DNA of 32,656 nt from a virus, in the IMG/VR virus record IMGVR_UViG_3300030107_006671, positions 1-32,656 of that record; one strand, 5' to 3'. The translations under genes and the position numbers were made by a program. The first letter of the stretch is position 1. Every line of letters begins with the position of its first letter. The notes under the pieces are model-generated. The model had not been told where the DNA came from. It searched no databases and saw nothing but the letters and a program-made list of their open reading frames with translations. Of this stretch, positions 7,047-14,140 are shown in pieces.

Positions 7047-7517
7047 TTATTCAGAGGTTGACCCATCGGGGCGTTTACCTCCAAAAGTTACACGAGATTG
7101 CCTATCAGGTTTACTAATAGGCATAGACGGATGTTGTTCCCTCATTAAATCATTGTCAACGGCGTCCATTTGATCTTGTGTCTTTTGACGATAGTAAAGA
7201 TCGCGCTCGTCTTTTGATTCAATAGGAAATCTAGCGAGTACTAACCCACCCACCCCTATTACTCCAGCATGTTTACCATCCTGAATAGTGGGGGCTTCAA
7301 AGTTTGGGTATTCCTCAGCACGAACTAATTCAAAGCCTTCGCGTAGCCTAGCAGAAAGATTTTTCTTGTCATCGAAGCCCATAACGGATTCTCTAATCCA
7401 GCGATGAGTAAAACCTTCCGGTGGAGGAGGTGCGTCCAAAGAGGACGGGGGTTGCCACGGTTTGCGGCGATCTTGTTTTGCTCTTGTTTGAGTGGTGCGT
7501 GGGTTGCGATCAGTCAT
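7047..7517 (-). CDS. Conserved capsid-region protein, 156 aa
   Basis: The 156-residue product starts with a basic, proline-rich arm (MTDRNPRTTQTRAKQDRRKPWQPPSSLDAPPPPEGFTHRWIRE). It continues with the well conserved SVMGFDDKKNLSARLREGFELVRAEEYPNFEAPTIQDGKHAGVIGVGGLVLARFPIE and ends DLMREQHPSMPISKPDRQSRVTFGGKRPD. I recognise this as a common gene between scaffold and decoration genes of marine phages, always annotated hypothetical as far as I know. GGAAGA lies 7 nt before the ATG. Its constant place suggests a part in head assembly. Confidence 0.82.
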   Translation of the reverse strand: MTDRNPRTTQTRAKQDRRKPWQPPSSLDAPPPPEGFTHRWIRESVMGFDDKKNLSARLREGFELVRAEEYPNFEAPTIQDGKHAGVIGVGGLVLARFPIESKDERDLYYRQKTQDQMDAVDNDLMREQHPSMPISKPDRQSRVTFGGKRPDGSTSE

Positions 7518-7530
7518 TTTGGATCTTCCT

Positions 7531-8469
7531 TCACGAGTTTAGGCGAGCAACTTGCTTCGCGTAGTCTTCTAACGATACACCAAGTTTCTTGGCTATGGCA
7601 ACTTGAGAAGCCGATAATTTTACCGATTTCTTCCCTTTTGTTGTTGTTCTTGTAGCCGAAGCTACTGCGGGGGTGTTTCTAGCACTCGAGTTTTCTTGGT
7701 TAAACTTGTGCGGAAACTCCCTTCGTATTCTTTTATCTAGTTCGGTATAGTACTCATCGGTTGCGCCATCCCACCCTTCTTCTTCAATCATTTTTTTGTG
7801 TATGCTAAAAGCGGTGAGAGTCATGGGCTCGTCTTGACCAAACCATTCGTTTTGCTCTGCCCAATTTTTAGCTTTAGGGTCGGGGCTACGTTGCGGTACT
7901 TGTTGCGGTTGTTGCGGTTGTTGAGCAACAGCCTCTGCTTGTTTTTGTTGTTCCTCTCTTTGTTGCTTAACGTATTTTAATCTTTCATTTTCATGCGCTA
8001 CGGTGGCTAATTGTTTTTGCACCTCAACTTGTTTATCTACATCGCCACGGTCTATAGCCTCTTTTAACTGGGTTTGTAACATTTCGTTTTGTAAAGTAAC
8101 TCTGTTTTCAAACTCATTTACAAAAGAACTATCTAAAGAAGTGGTTTTTTGTTTGCTTTCATCAAGTTGTTTCTGCACAGATTGTGCGTACTCAATAGCG
8201 GCTTTTTCACGCCTTTCGGCTTCCCGCATCCTACCTGTTAGTTTTGCTATCCTTTTCTGGACTTTCTCGCTGTGGTTTTCAAGTTCCTCATCCCCCGCTT
8301 GCGTGGCACTCGTGGTGCTTTTTTCGGCTCCGGAGGTGCTGTCTCCTGCATCGGGCTGTGTTTCAGTTTGCTTAGAAGATTGTTCCACAGTTTTGTCAGC
8401 GGATTGTTCGAGATCAACTTCAACAGTTTGGTTTTCATTTTCAGTGTCCTGTGTTGTGGGTTCTTGCAT
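7531..8469 (-). CDS. Head scaffolding protein candidate
   Basis: I start this at MQEPTTQDTENENQ (ATG 8469) because GGAG lies 6 nt upstream; an ATG at 8481 has no ribosome site. The 312-residue protein has an acidic, Gln/Glu/Ser/Thr-rich N-terminus (about 1-85). A long coiled coil follows (HSEKVQKRIAKLTGRMREAERREKAAIEYAQSVQKQLDES to about residue 170), then a Gln/Pro stretch and a compact C-terminal part (AEQNEWFGQDEPMTLTAFSIHKKMIEEEGWDGATDEYYTELDKRIRREFPHKF; KLSASQVAIAKKLGVSLEDYAKQVARL). An acidic coiled-coil protein just upstream of the capsid gene is the usual form of a scaffold. The basic C-terminal helix could contact the capsid protein. Confidence 0.82.
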   Translation of the reverse strand: MQEPTTQDTENENQTVEVDLEQSADKTVEQSSKQTETQPDAGDSTSGAEKSTTSATQAGDEELENHSEKVQKRIAKLTGRMREAERREKAAIEYAQSVQKQLDESKQKTTSLDSSFVNEFENRVTLQNEMLQTQLKEAIDRGDVDKQVEVQKQLATVAHENERLKYVKQQREEQQKQAEAVAQQPQQPQQVPQRSPDPKAKNWAEQNEWFGQDEPMTLTAFSIHKKMIEEEGWDGATDEYYTELDKRIRREFPHKFNQENSSARNTPAVASATRTTTKGKKSVKLSASQVAIAKKLGVSLEDYAKQVARLNS

Positions 8470-8484
8470 GGTTAGCTCCATGGG

Positions 8485-8943
8485 TTAAATGTGTAAAATA
8501 TCCTCAGGCGAAGAAATGGTTGCCAGTATTTCATCATCATTTAGCAACCGTACCTCACCACCTTCGATTTTAAACCGACTACCGGCATACCGACCAAAAA
8601 TCACCCAGTCGCCTTCTTTACACCACGGTTTCCAATCAAATTTATTGCCGTCTTTATAAGCAAGCGACCCTACCCGTAAAACATAACCACATACGGTGGC
8701 TATAGATTCACGTTCGCGGGCTTGGTCTGGCATTAAAATCCCACCGTCACTCATTTTTCTGCCCTGATAAGGCAAAATTAGTATTCTCCATCCAGTGGGT
8801 TGCGGCATACGATCTATTGTAGAGGCAGGAAGTTTACTTGGGTCTAAGTAAAGATCCTCTTTTTTTACATAGGCTTTGTCTAATGTTTCTTGTTTCTGTT
8901 GCTCTTCCTCTGCTACATGTTCGGGTACTAAAATTTTATTCAT
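8485..8943 (-). CDS. GroES-like co-chaperonin (Cpn10 fold, T4 gp31-like role)
   Basis: The 152-residue product has a phage-specific N-terminal helix-rich part (residues 1-48) and then a Cpn10 fold: PTGWRILILPYQGRKMSDGGILMPDQARERESIATVCGYVLRVGSLAYKD, WCKEGDWVIFGRYAGSRFKIEGGEVRLLNDDEILATI. The 'GWRILIxPY...GGIxxPD...A.VxxVG' and 'GDWVIFGRYAGxRFKI...RLLNDDEIxA' blocks are those of GroES, and the mobile loop would be near KMSDGGILMPD. Phage versions cap host GroEL so that the capsid protein can fold. Its location one gene before the scaffold and a few before the capsid supports that role. It overlaps the 63-aa gene by 8 bp. Confidence 0.87.
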   Translation of the reverse strand: MNKILVPEHVAEEEQQKQETLDKAYVKKEDLYLDPSKLPASTIDRMPQPTGWRILILPYQGRKMSDGGILMPDQARERESIATVCGYVLRVGSLAYKDGNKFDWKPWCKEGDWVIFGRYAGSRFKIEGGEVRLLNDDEILATISSPEDILHI

Positions 8944-9127
8944 CTGATACCTTTTTCAGCAGGTCTTTTAAAACCTGTTCAGTTATAGCAAGTTCTGCGA
9001 GTCTACCTCGCAACTCCTTGAAGGCGGTAAAATCGGGAACAGAGCCAAAACACAAACTTTCTTCCAATGATTTTTGCCGTTCGCGTATATTCTTAATCAA
9101 ATTGTTGTAAAAGTAAAGATCATCCAT
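8936..9127 (-). CDS. Small helical conserved phage protein, 63 aa
   Basis: The 63-residue protein (MDDLYFYNNLIKNIRERQKSLEESLCFGSVPDFTAFKELRGRLAELAITEQVLKDLLKKVSDE) is predicted from sequence to be two helices with a hinge near GSVPDF. I know similar small proteins in the same place in marine phages; no function is known to me. There is no clear ribosome site. It starts 6 bp after the endolysin stop and ends inside the GroES-like gene, so it is probably translated by coupling. Confidence 0.75.
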   Translation of the reverse strand: MDDLYFYNNLIKNIRERQKSLEESLCFGSVPDFTAFKELRGRLAELAITEQVLKDLLKKVSDE

Positions 9128-9133
9128 GGTTTT

Positions 9134-9604
9134 TTATGTCAATTCAAAGTGTGGTCCGTCTAAAAATGGGCGTTTACCAGATATCCGTTTGAAGTCAATG
9201 TAGGCATTCATAGCGGCTTCCATTGTACTGTCCCAATCACAAATGTTGTTTATATGCCAAGCACACCCCCACCGAACACTAACCTCGGCTTCTTGTGCGG
9301 CTTCTTTCATAGCATCCGCAATATCATCGTATACAGTTAGTTCCCAACAACCACGTCCGTTAACGTAAGCCATTAGGTCTACCGCGTTGCCATAACCATC
9401 TTCATCAGCAAGGTGTTTGCTTTTCATTGTTTGGCTGGCTTTGCTATCAAATAACTCCTGTTGTCTTTCAAGGGTTCTTACGCCTTCTATTACCCCAAAG
9501 TCTATCTTAGTTATAGTGATTGCTCGCCTAACCACCGCTTGCAACCTAGGATTAACTCCTCGCAAGCGGTCTAAACTTCTTGCACTAAGACTAAATTCTG
9601 CCAT
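9134..9604 (-). CDS. Endolysin, M15-family (VanY/CwlK-type) peptidase
   Basis: The 156-residue enzyme has the M15 zinc peptidase layout. It begins SLDRLRGVNPRLQAVVRRAITITKIDFGVIEGVRTLERQQELF. The first metal site is SKHLADEDGYGNAVDLM (H64, D76). The end is DGPHFELT, with H152 as third ligand and E154 nearby. This family cuts peptide stems of peptidoglycan (L-Ala-D-Glu or D-Ala-D-Ala type bonds). There is no signal peptide, so a holin or similar is needed for release. It is one of two cell wall hydrolases in the window; the other is the SleB-type protein at 24480..24869. A membrane protein (9845..10231) two genes upstream is a holin candidate. Confidence 0.9.
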   Translation of the reverse strand: MAEFSLSARSLDRLRGVNPRLQAVVRRAITITKIDFGVIEGVRTLERQQELFDSKASQTMKSKHLADEDGYGNAVDLMAYVNGRGCWELTVYDDIADAMKEAAQEAEVSVRWGCAWHINNICDWDSTMEAAMNAYIDFKRISGKRPFLDGPHFELT

Positions 9605-9629
9605 TATTTTCTCCCAAATATTTGTCCAC

Positions 9630-9848
9630 TCATAATGCTATAACTTCTGCATCAGTTTCTATCCATACTTTAGCCCCACACGGCAAGGGTTTATCGGGGC
9701 TGTATATAACTTTAGATGCCCCTTTAATTTCTACTGTATTTGCGTAGGTGTTGTTTTTATATGTCTTAACTGTAAGACAAGGGTTTCTTTCGCCTGTTTT
9801 GTGGTTTTTACGAATAACGTGCTGATTTACGTGTATTTTCTTTTTCAT
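9630..9848 (-). CDS. Small basic conserved phage protein (IHVNQHVI)
   Basis: The 72-residue protein (MKKKIHVNQHVIRKNHKTGERNPCLTVKTYKNNTYANTVEIKGASKVIYSPDKPLPCGAKVWIETDAEVIAL) matches a small family I recall from marine phages with the pattern KIHVNQHxI...P.xTxKTYKxNxYxxxVEIxGxSxVxYSPDKPLxCGAxVWIET. It is likely all beta. Two Cys are conserved in memory but there is no zinc site pattern. No function is known to me. Its ATG overlaps the stop of the membrane protein gene by 4 bp, so the two are coupled in the lysis region. Confidence 0.78.
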   Translation of the reverse strand: MKKKIHVNQHVIRKNHKTGERNPCLTVKTYKNNTYANTVEIKGASKVIYSPDKPLPCGAKVWIETDAEVIAL

Positions 9849-10231
9849 CGTTTTCCAAAAAACTTTGTTGCACTCCGCACTCCAAAACTAGCGGCTACAA
9901 TAACTCCCAAACTATACTGATACCACTGGGGCATTGCCTCCAATTGTTCAAACCCACGAGCCACTACGCCCTCGGCTCCGGGGATAAAAGCAAGTATAAG
10001 CGGAATGCTAAACAGTATGGTAAGCCACTCGTCTTTTAAACTTTGCTGGCTACCCTGCGCCATAATCTTTTCCCAATTACCCTCTTGTAAACTGGTTTGT
10101 TTATAAACCTCGGCTTCGGCTTCGGCTTTAGCAACAGCCACTCTGGTTTTGCCACGTTGTTTTTCTACCTTTGACTCAATAAAGCCACCAATCAATTTGG
10201 TTGCTGGTCCAAGTAAGCTAGTCCACGCCAT
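9845..10231 (-). CDS. Membrane protein, holin candidate
   Basis: The 128-residue protein has an N-terminal amphipathic part (MAWTSLLGPATKLIGGFIESKVEKQRGK), a charged coiled segment (TRVAVAKAEAEAEVYKQTSLQEGNWEKIMAQ) and two probable membrane helices: WLTILFSIPLILAFIPGA (about 69-86) and YQYSLGVIVAASFGVRSA (about 104-121), ending TKFFGKR. I recall the block SLKDEWLTILFSIPLxxAFIPG from membrane proteins beside endolysin genes in marine phages. AAGGAG lies 6 nt before the ATG. Position near the M15 endolysin supports a holin role, but a virion-injected membrane protein is also possible. Confidence 0.72.
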   Translation of the reverse strand: MAWTSLLGPATKLIGGFIESKVEKQRGKTRVAVAKAEAEAEVYKQTSLQEGNWEKIMAQGSQQSLKDEWLTILFSIPLILAFIPGAEGVVARGFEQLEAMPQWYQYSLGVIVAASFGVRSATKFFGKR

Positions 10232-10394
10232 GTACTTCTCCTTGTCGGTTGTTTATGTATTGTTCTGCTTGCTGTTTAGTAGCAAACTCTCTAACAATAA
10301 CATTGTTTGGAATAACCCAGTTATTTTTTAAGTCTACAATTCTCCACGTATTGGACTTATTGTCTATATAGGCTAACCAAGGGTTACTGCTCAA
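10218..10394 (-). CDS. Small protein with TTG start, 58 aa
   Basis: This gene has no ATG. A TTG at 10394, two codons after the in-frame TAA at 10398-10400 that also ends the proline-rich gene, opens 58 codons (start SSNPWLAYIDNKSNTWRIVD, then LKNNWVIPNNVIVREFATKQQAEQYINNRQ) and ends TAG at 10218. It overlaps the next gene by 14 bp and carries that gene's AAGGAG site. The order of hydrophobic and charged residues (two beta strands, then the helix TKQQAEQYINNR) looks like a genuine small alpha/beta protein. No ribosome site is visible, so re-initiation from the upstream stop is the likely way of starting. Confidence 0.7.
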   Translation of the reverse strand: MSSNPWLAYIDNKSNTWRIVDLKNNWVIPNNVIVREFATKQQAEQYINNRQGEVHGVD

Positions 10395-10397
10395 TTG

Positions 10398-10853
10398 TTA
10401 AAAAAATGGGAAATATTGTCCAATTCCACCGTATAAAGGCGAAGAAAAAGGGCTAGAAAACCCACCACCCATACCCGCGTAAGGATTAAACCCATACGGC
10501 GAGCCAAAACCACCGTAACCACCAATGCCCATTTGTAACTGAGGGGAACCAAATTGGCTGTCTAGTGTGGTGCCTAGTCTTTCTAGTCTATTTTCAATAT
10601 TATCAACGCGACCGCCAAGTTGAGCAAAGTTTTCTGGGTTAAGGGTAAACTGGTTTTGCTCCCCCATTTGAGTTGGATACCCAATAACAGGTTGTGGCGG
10701 CGGTGGCGGTTGAAGTGGACTAGGCACGGGGTCAACATTTGGTGGGGGTGGCGGTTGAGCAGGACTTGATATAGGGGCGACGTAAGTTTCTCCTGGATCT
10801 TTTATTACTGGACCCGGAGGGGGAGGGGTAAGTGGGTACTCAATCGGCGACAT
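10398..10853 (-). CDS. Proline-rich / glycine-rich low-complexity protein
   Basis: The 151-residue protein has three parts. A proline-rich arm (1-65) has repeated PPPPP runs (PLTPPPPGPVIKDP, PAQPPPPPNVDPVPSPLQPPPPPQPVIGYP). A short helix (about 75-100; NFAQLGGRVDNIENRLERLGTTLD) could form a coiled coil. The tail (105-151) is Gly/Tyr/Phe/Pro-rich (GIGGYGGFGSPYGFNPYAGMGGGFSSPF) and ends YFPFF. There are no Cys and no membrane segment. Such disordered proteins in the late operon may be virion-internal or tether proteins. I do not recognise a family. It is followed at once by the TTG-start gene. Confidence 0.75.
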   Translation of the reverse strand: MSPIEYPLTPPPPGPVIKDPGETYVAPISSPAQPPPPPNVDPVPSPLQPPPPPQPVIGYPTQMGEQNQFTLNPENFAQLGGRVDNIENRLERLGTTLDSQFGSPQLQMGIGGYGGFGSPYGFNPYAGMGGGFSSPFSSPLYGGIGQYFPFF

Positions 10854-10856
10854 AAT

Positions 10857-11210
10857 TTATTTCCTACTCATCCAAGCTGATACTCCCATATATGCCCCTA
10901 CGATACCGGCTTGGGCGATATAAAACAACCCCAGTAAGTCAGCCAAAGCACTTACACGGTTTTCGGTTACTAGGGGGGTGAACAACACAGCAGAAAAAAC
11001 AATCATACTGCCCATAGCCACCCACGCCATGCGTTTTTGAGCGTGGCTTTTTTCTTCACGCAGTTCGATTTCGATCATTTCCTGCGACTGTGATAATTCC
11101 TTATCGGTAACCACGCCGTCGTGGTCTAAGTCAAACTCGGCGTGTTTACTTTCAGGCTCAAACTTTTTCTGTGCCAACTTTTCAATTCCTATAACAAAAG
11201 GGCTACTCAA
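10857..11210 (-). CDS. EF-hand membrane protein, two transmembrane helices
   Basis: The 117-residue protein carries one canonical EF-hand calcium loop, DLDHDGVVTDKE at residues 27-38 (D27, D29, D31, G32, V34, E38). A charged helix (SQSQEMIEIELREEKSHAQKR) and two probable membrane helices follow: MAWVAMGSMIVFSAVLFTPL (61-80) and ALADLLGLFYIAQAGIVGAYMGV (89-111). The loop would face one side of the membrane with both termini. A two-helix membrane protein close to the endolysin could be a holin or antiholin, and calcium binding would give it a trigger, but that is inference. Its start overlaps the stop of the next EF-hand gene by 4 bp. Confidence 0.82.
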   Translation of the reverse strand: MSSPFVIGIEKLAQKKFEPESKHAEFDLDHDGVVTDKELSQSQEMIEIELREEKSHAQKRMAWVAMGSMIVFSAVLFTPLVTENRVSALADLLGLFYIAQAGIVGAYMGVSAWMSRK

Positions 11211-11749
11211 AAAACGCCTTTAAACTTAACCCCTCTAACGGCGGCTCCACCACCACGGCTTATTTTTGCATTGGTAGCTCGGTTACTGGTGGCGTCCATC
11301 AAAGCGGGGTTTGGGGTGCCTTTGGATAATTTTACTCTACCACCAGCAGATTTTTTATCTCTAAGCATTTTAAAATCTTGTCCTGTAATTTTACCATCTT
11401 TGTTTTTGTCTAGTTTTTTCTGGTTTCCTGTTAATCCACCAGCAGATTTTTTAGTTCTATCACTTTGTTCTAAAATAGTTCTTGATAGGTTTTTTACAAA
11501 CTTTTCTGGGTTAAGGTCTAACATATCTGATCCTGAAAAACGTATGACCCCTTGTATTTTCTTTTTCTTGTCCTTTTCCTTTTTAGTGCCTTCAGCCATT
11601 TTTTCTCTTCCTCCGGTAGATTTTTTATCCGCGTCAACTAGGTCTGGTCTGCCTTGATTTATCAAATACTGATGAAAACTTTGATAGTCAGAAGCTGGTC
11701 CCTCGTAAAACTTTTCTCTTGCATTCTGCAAGTCTTTATTCTTTGACAT
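11207..11749 (-). CDS. EF-hand protein with KKSxGG repeats
   Basis: The 180-residue soluble basic protein has an EF-hand loop DKNKDGKITGQD at residues 114-125 (D114, N116, D118, G119, I121, D125). It also has three copies of a short motif: KKSTGGREKMAEG (42-54), KKSAGGLTG (100-108) and KKSAGGRVKLSKG (132-144). The form GGRxKLSxG is shared with the 2475..2855 protein. The N-terminus (NAREKFYEGPASDYQSFHQYLINQGRPDLVDADKK) is helical. It lies directly after the portal gene and is coupled by ATGA to the other EF-hand protein. The neighbourhood suggests a virion-internal or assembly role. I do not know a family for it. Confidence 0.78.
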   Translation of the reverse strand: MSKNKDLQNAREKFYEGPASDYQSFHQYLINQGRPDLVDADKKSTGGREKMAEGTKKEKDKKKKIQGVIRFSGSDMLDLNPEKFVKNLSRTILEQSDRTKKSAGGLTGNQKKLDKNKDGKITGQDFKMLRDKKSAGGRVKLSKGTPNPALMDATSNRATNAKISRGGGAAVRGVKFKGVF

Positions 11750-11753
11750 TGGT

Positions 11754-14138
11754 TTATCCTTTATTTTGTTGGCGTTGTAGGGCTATTTGGGCTCGCATTT
11801 TAGCTATGTCCTCGGTGCTTTGTATACGCTGTTGTTGTACGCCGTAATTTTGCTGTTGTTTTTGGGCGTCCATTTGCAACTTCTGCTGACTCAACTGCTG
11901 GTCGGCGGCTTGGTCTTGTTGTTTTAGGGCGAGCTCTTGTTGTTTAATCTGCACCAGTGGGTCACTAGGCGGGGCAGGAGGTTGTTGCTGTTGGTACTCC
12001 TGTATTAGCTGTGCCTGTAACCTAGCAAGCACCATCTGTTGTTCTTCGGGGGCGAGCTGTTGCATGGCAGGGTCTTGTTGCATAAGGTTCGCCGCTTTAA
12101 GACCCAAGTGCTCGTAAATGTGCTTTTCCAAAGTCATAAGCACGGCGGGTTGCATTTGGGCTACTCGGCTTTGCATGTATGCGGTATGCACGGCAATGTG
12201 GGCATCGTGGTCCTGCTCGGGAAACGCCTGTAGTTTACCCTGTCCGGCGGCGGCACTACTAGCCATTTGGTTTTCGGTGGCGGGGTCCATTGGTGCCACG
12301 GGTGCGGGGGCTTTTAGCACTTGGTCAATGTTGGTTACGCCCAAAGCCTCGTACATACGCCTAAACGACTCGTACAGGTTATGCAACTCGGGTGCGGCTT
12401 GTGCCAACTTTAGTTGTTCTTGTGCCAAAACTACCCTTTGCGACATACTGAAAATATTAGGGTCGCTTACGGGTAGTATGTCCACCCGTTGGTCAAAATC
12501 TTGCGCTTTAATTTGTACATCGCCCTCTACTTGGTACGGGTAGGGGGTAGGGTCTTCGGCAAAAAGGTCGCTTAGTAACTTTAACTCCAGTTTCATACTG
12601 GCGTGTAGGCGTTTATGCACCGCACTTACTATACGGGAGCCCCGTTCCAGTAAAGCTATGGTGGTGCCAACGGGCATTTCTTGTCTACCGTCGCCAACAC
12701 CCATATCGGTGGTGCCTATAAACCGTTGCGCCGACTGCACCACAAATCCCATCAACTGGTACAGCGTACCGCTAGGCTCTTTGTAGGGTAAAGGCATCAA
12801 ACTGCTACGTAAATCGTTTCCGGGAACGTCCACATCCCTAAATTCTCCAGGTTGTACGGGGTTTTCGTCATCGGCGATGCGTAAACCTCGCGCTTTAAAT
12901 CCTGCGGGCATGTTAGCTAGGGTTCCGCTGTCGATTAACTGACGTAAATTGGCTGTGGCTGTGCGGCTCAGGTTGCCAAGCAAGTGTATGAGCCCAAAAC
13001 CGTAAAATCCCAACCCAGGAGTAAATTTATACTGCACAAAGTGGGGTATTTTGTTTTTCAAAGGGTCGTCGGGGCGGTAATTACGCCGTATGCTGAGTAT
13101 GTCCTGTGTGTCTACGCAAATGGTTACTATGTAGGGTAGCTTTATGCCGGTTTCTTCGCCATTAGCGTCGGTGTCGGGGTACTCGGGCAAGTCCAAATAG
13201 CAGTGGCACTCGTAAAGGGTGTAGGGGTGGTCGGTGTTGGACGGTTGTCTGCCCTCTAATTTATCGTATTCTTCCTCAATTTGGTCTGCCCCCTCGGTTG
13301 TAGAGTCCGTTAGCTCTATGTCGAGGTAAAAACCGCTTACTTGTAGTTTGCGGAGTTCGTTTTTATTCATTCGTATTACGTGGGTTACCCGTTCGGCGGT
13401 GTTAAGGTCGGTTGCAGAGTACGGCACCAGCACATCTTCGGCGGGTACAAACTTGCTAACAGGGCGGGCGAGCATGTCGTCGCGGTAAATTTTCTTAAAA
13501 GCACTACCGGCAAGTCCCAAAAAGTACAACATCTGGTCAAACTCGGGTTCGTACTCATCCATGTTGTACATAATTTGGTAGTTTAGGTAATTTTGCACTC
13601 GTTGGGCTTGTTTTTCAAGCTCAACATTGGTACTGCCTATAATTTGGGCTCGCACGGGTCCGGCACTAGGTAACATTTCCTTATACGCCTGAGCCTGAAA
13701 CTGCGTTACCGCCTCGTTTAGCACGGGGTGTATAACGCCGGTGGCTCCGTTAAAGGGTTCGGTGCGGGGCTCGTACTTCAAGCCTAGTAGTTCTAAGCCT
13801 TTGGTGTAGGTGTCTTCCCATTCGTCGCGGCTGTGCTTGTCTTCGGTTACGTAGTCCAGTAAATCTTTGGCAACAACGCCTAAAGTTACAGGGTCTACGG
13901 CGGTGGCAAGGTTGTCGAAAAAGTTAGCCGGTTCTTCGCCCAGTATGCTTTCTGGGTCGGGGGGTCCAAAGGTAACTTCAGCTCCACCGGCAAGGTCGGG
14001 GTCGAGGTCTATGTTTACATCTTGGGCTAAAAACTCTTGTTCTTGGTTTAGTAACTCCTCTTCGGCGGGAGCCATTATGTCCAACGGGGCTTGTAGTAAG
14101 CTACGGTCTACGTTACTGGGGCGGGGGTCTTGTGCCAT
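11754..14138 (-). CDS. Portal protein
   Basis: The 794-residue protein fits the large portal family of podovirus-like marine phages. After an acidic arm it has the helical wing entry ATAVDPVTLGVVAKDLLDYVTEDKHSRDEWEDTYTKGLELLG and EPFNGATGVIHPVLNEAVTQFQAQAYKEMLPSAGPVRAQIIG. Next come DEYEPEFDQMLYFLGLAGSAFKKIYRD and VPAEDVLVPYSATDLNTAERVTHVIRM. The core includes KIPHFVQYKFTPGLGFYGFGLIHLLGNLSRTATANLRQLIDSGTLANMPAGFK and QRFIGTTDMGVGDGRQEMPVGTTIALLERGSRIVSAVHKRLH, typical of the family. The last 100 residues are a Gln-rich coiled coil, as in barrel-bearing portals. It sits right after terL, 2 bp apart, the usual order. Confidence 0.92.
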   Translation of the reverse strand: MAQDPRPSNVDRSLLQAPLDIMAPAEEELLNQEQEFLAQDVNIDLDPDLAGGAEVTFGPPDPESILGEEPANFFDNLATAVDPVTLGVVAKDLLDYVTEDKHSRDEWEDTYTKGLELLGLKYEPRTEPFNGATGVIHPVLNEAVTQFQAQAYKEMLPSAGPVRAQIIGSTNVELEKQAQRVQNYLNYQIMYNMDEYEPEFDQMLYFLGLAGSAFKKIYRDDMLARPVSKFVPAEDVLVPYSATDLNTAERVTHVIRMNKNELRKLQVSGFYLDIELTDSTTEGADQIEEEYDKLEGRQPSNTDHPYTLYECHCYLDLPEYPDTDANGEETGIKLPYIVTICVDTQDILSIRRNYRPDDPLKNKIPHFVQYKFTPGLGFYGFGLIHLLGNLSRTATANLRQLIDSGTLANMPAGFKARGLRIADDENPVQPGEFRDVDVPGNDLRSSLMPLPYKEPSGTLYQLMGFVVQSAQRFIGTTDMGVGDGRQEMPVGTTIALLERGSRIVSAVHKRLHASMKLELKLLSDLFAEDPTPYPYQVEGDVQIKAQDFDQRVDILPVSDPNIFSMSQRVVLAQEQLKLAQAAPELHNLYESFRRMYEALGVTNIDQVLKAPAPVAPMDPATENQMASSAAAGQGKLQAFPEQDHDAHIAVHTAYMQSRVAQMQPAVLMTLEKHIYEHLGLKAANLMQQDPAMQQLAPEEQQMVLARLQAQLIQEYQQQQPPAPPSDPLVQIKQQELALKQQDQAADQQLSQQKLQMDAQKQQQNYGVQQQRIQSTEDIAKMRAQIALQRQQNKG

Positions 14139-14140
14139 AA

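Noticed and set aside
8003-8488. Plus-strand frame of 161 codons opposite the scaffold gene
   Set aside because: Cys/Ser/Phe-rich antisense translation of a Glu/Gln/Lys-rich coiled coil; no ribosome site.
11142-11657. Plus-strand frame of 171 codons
   Set aside because: Antisense of the EF-hand gene 11207..11749; hydrophobic composition is a by-product of its Lys-rich codons.
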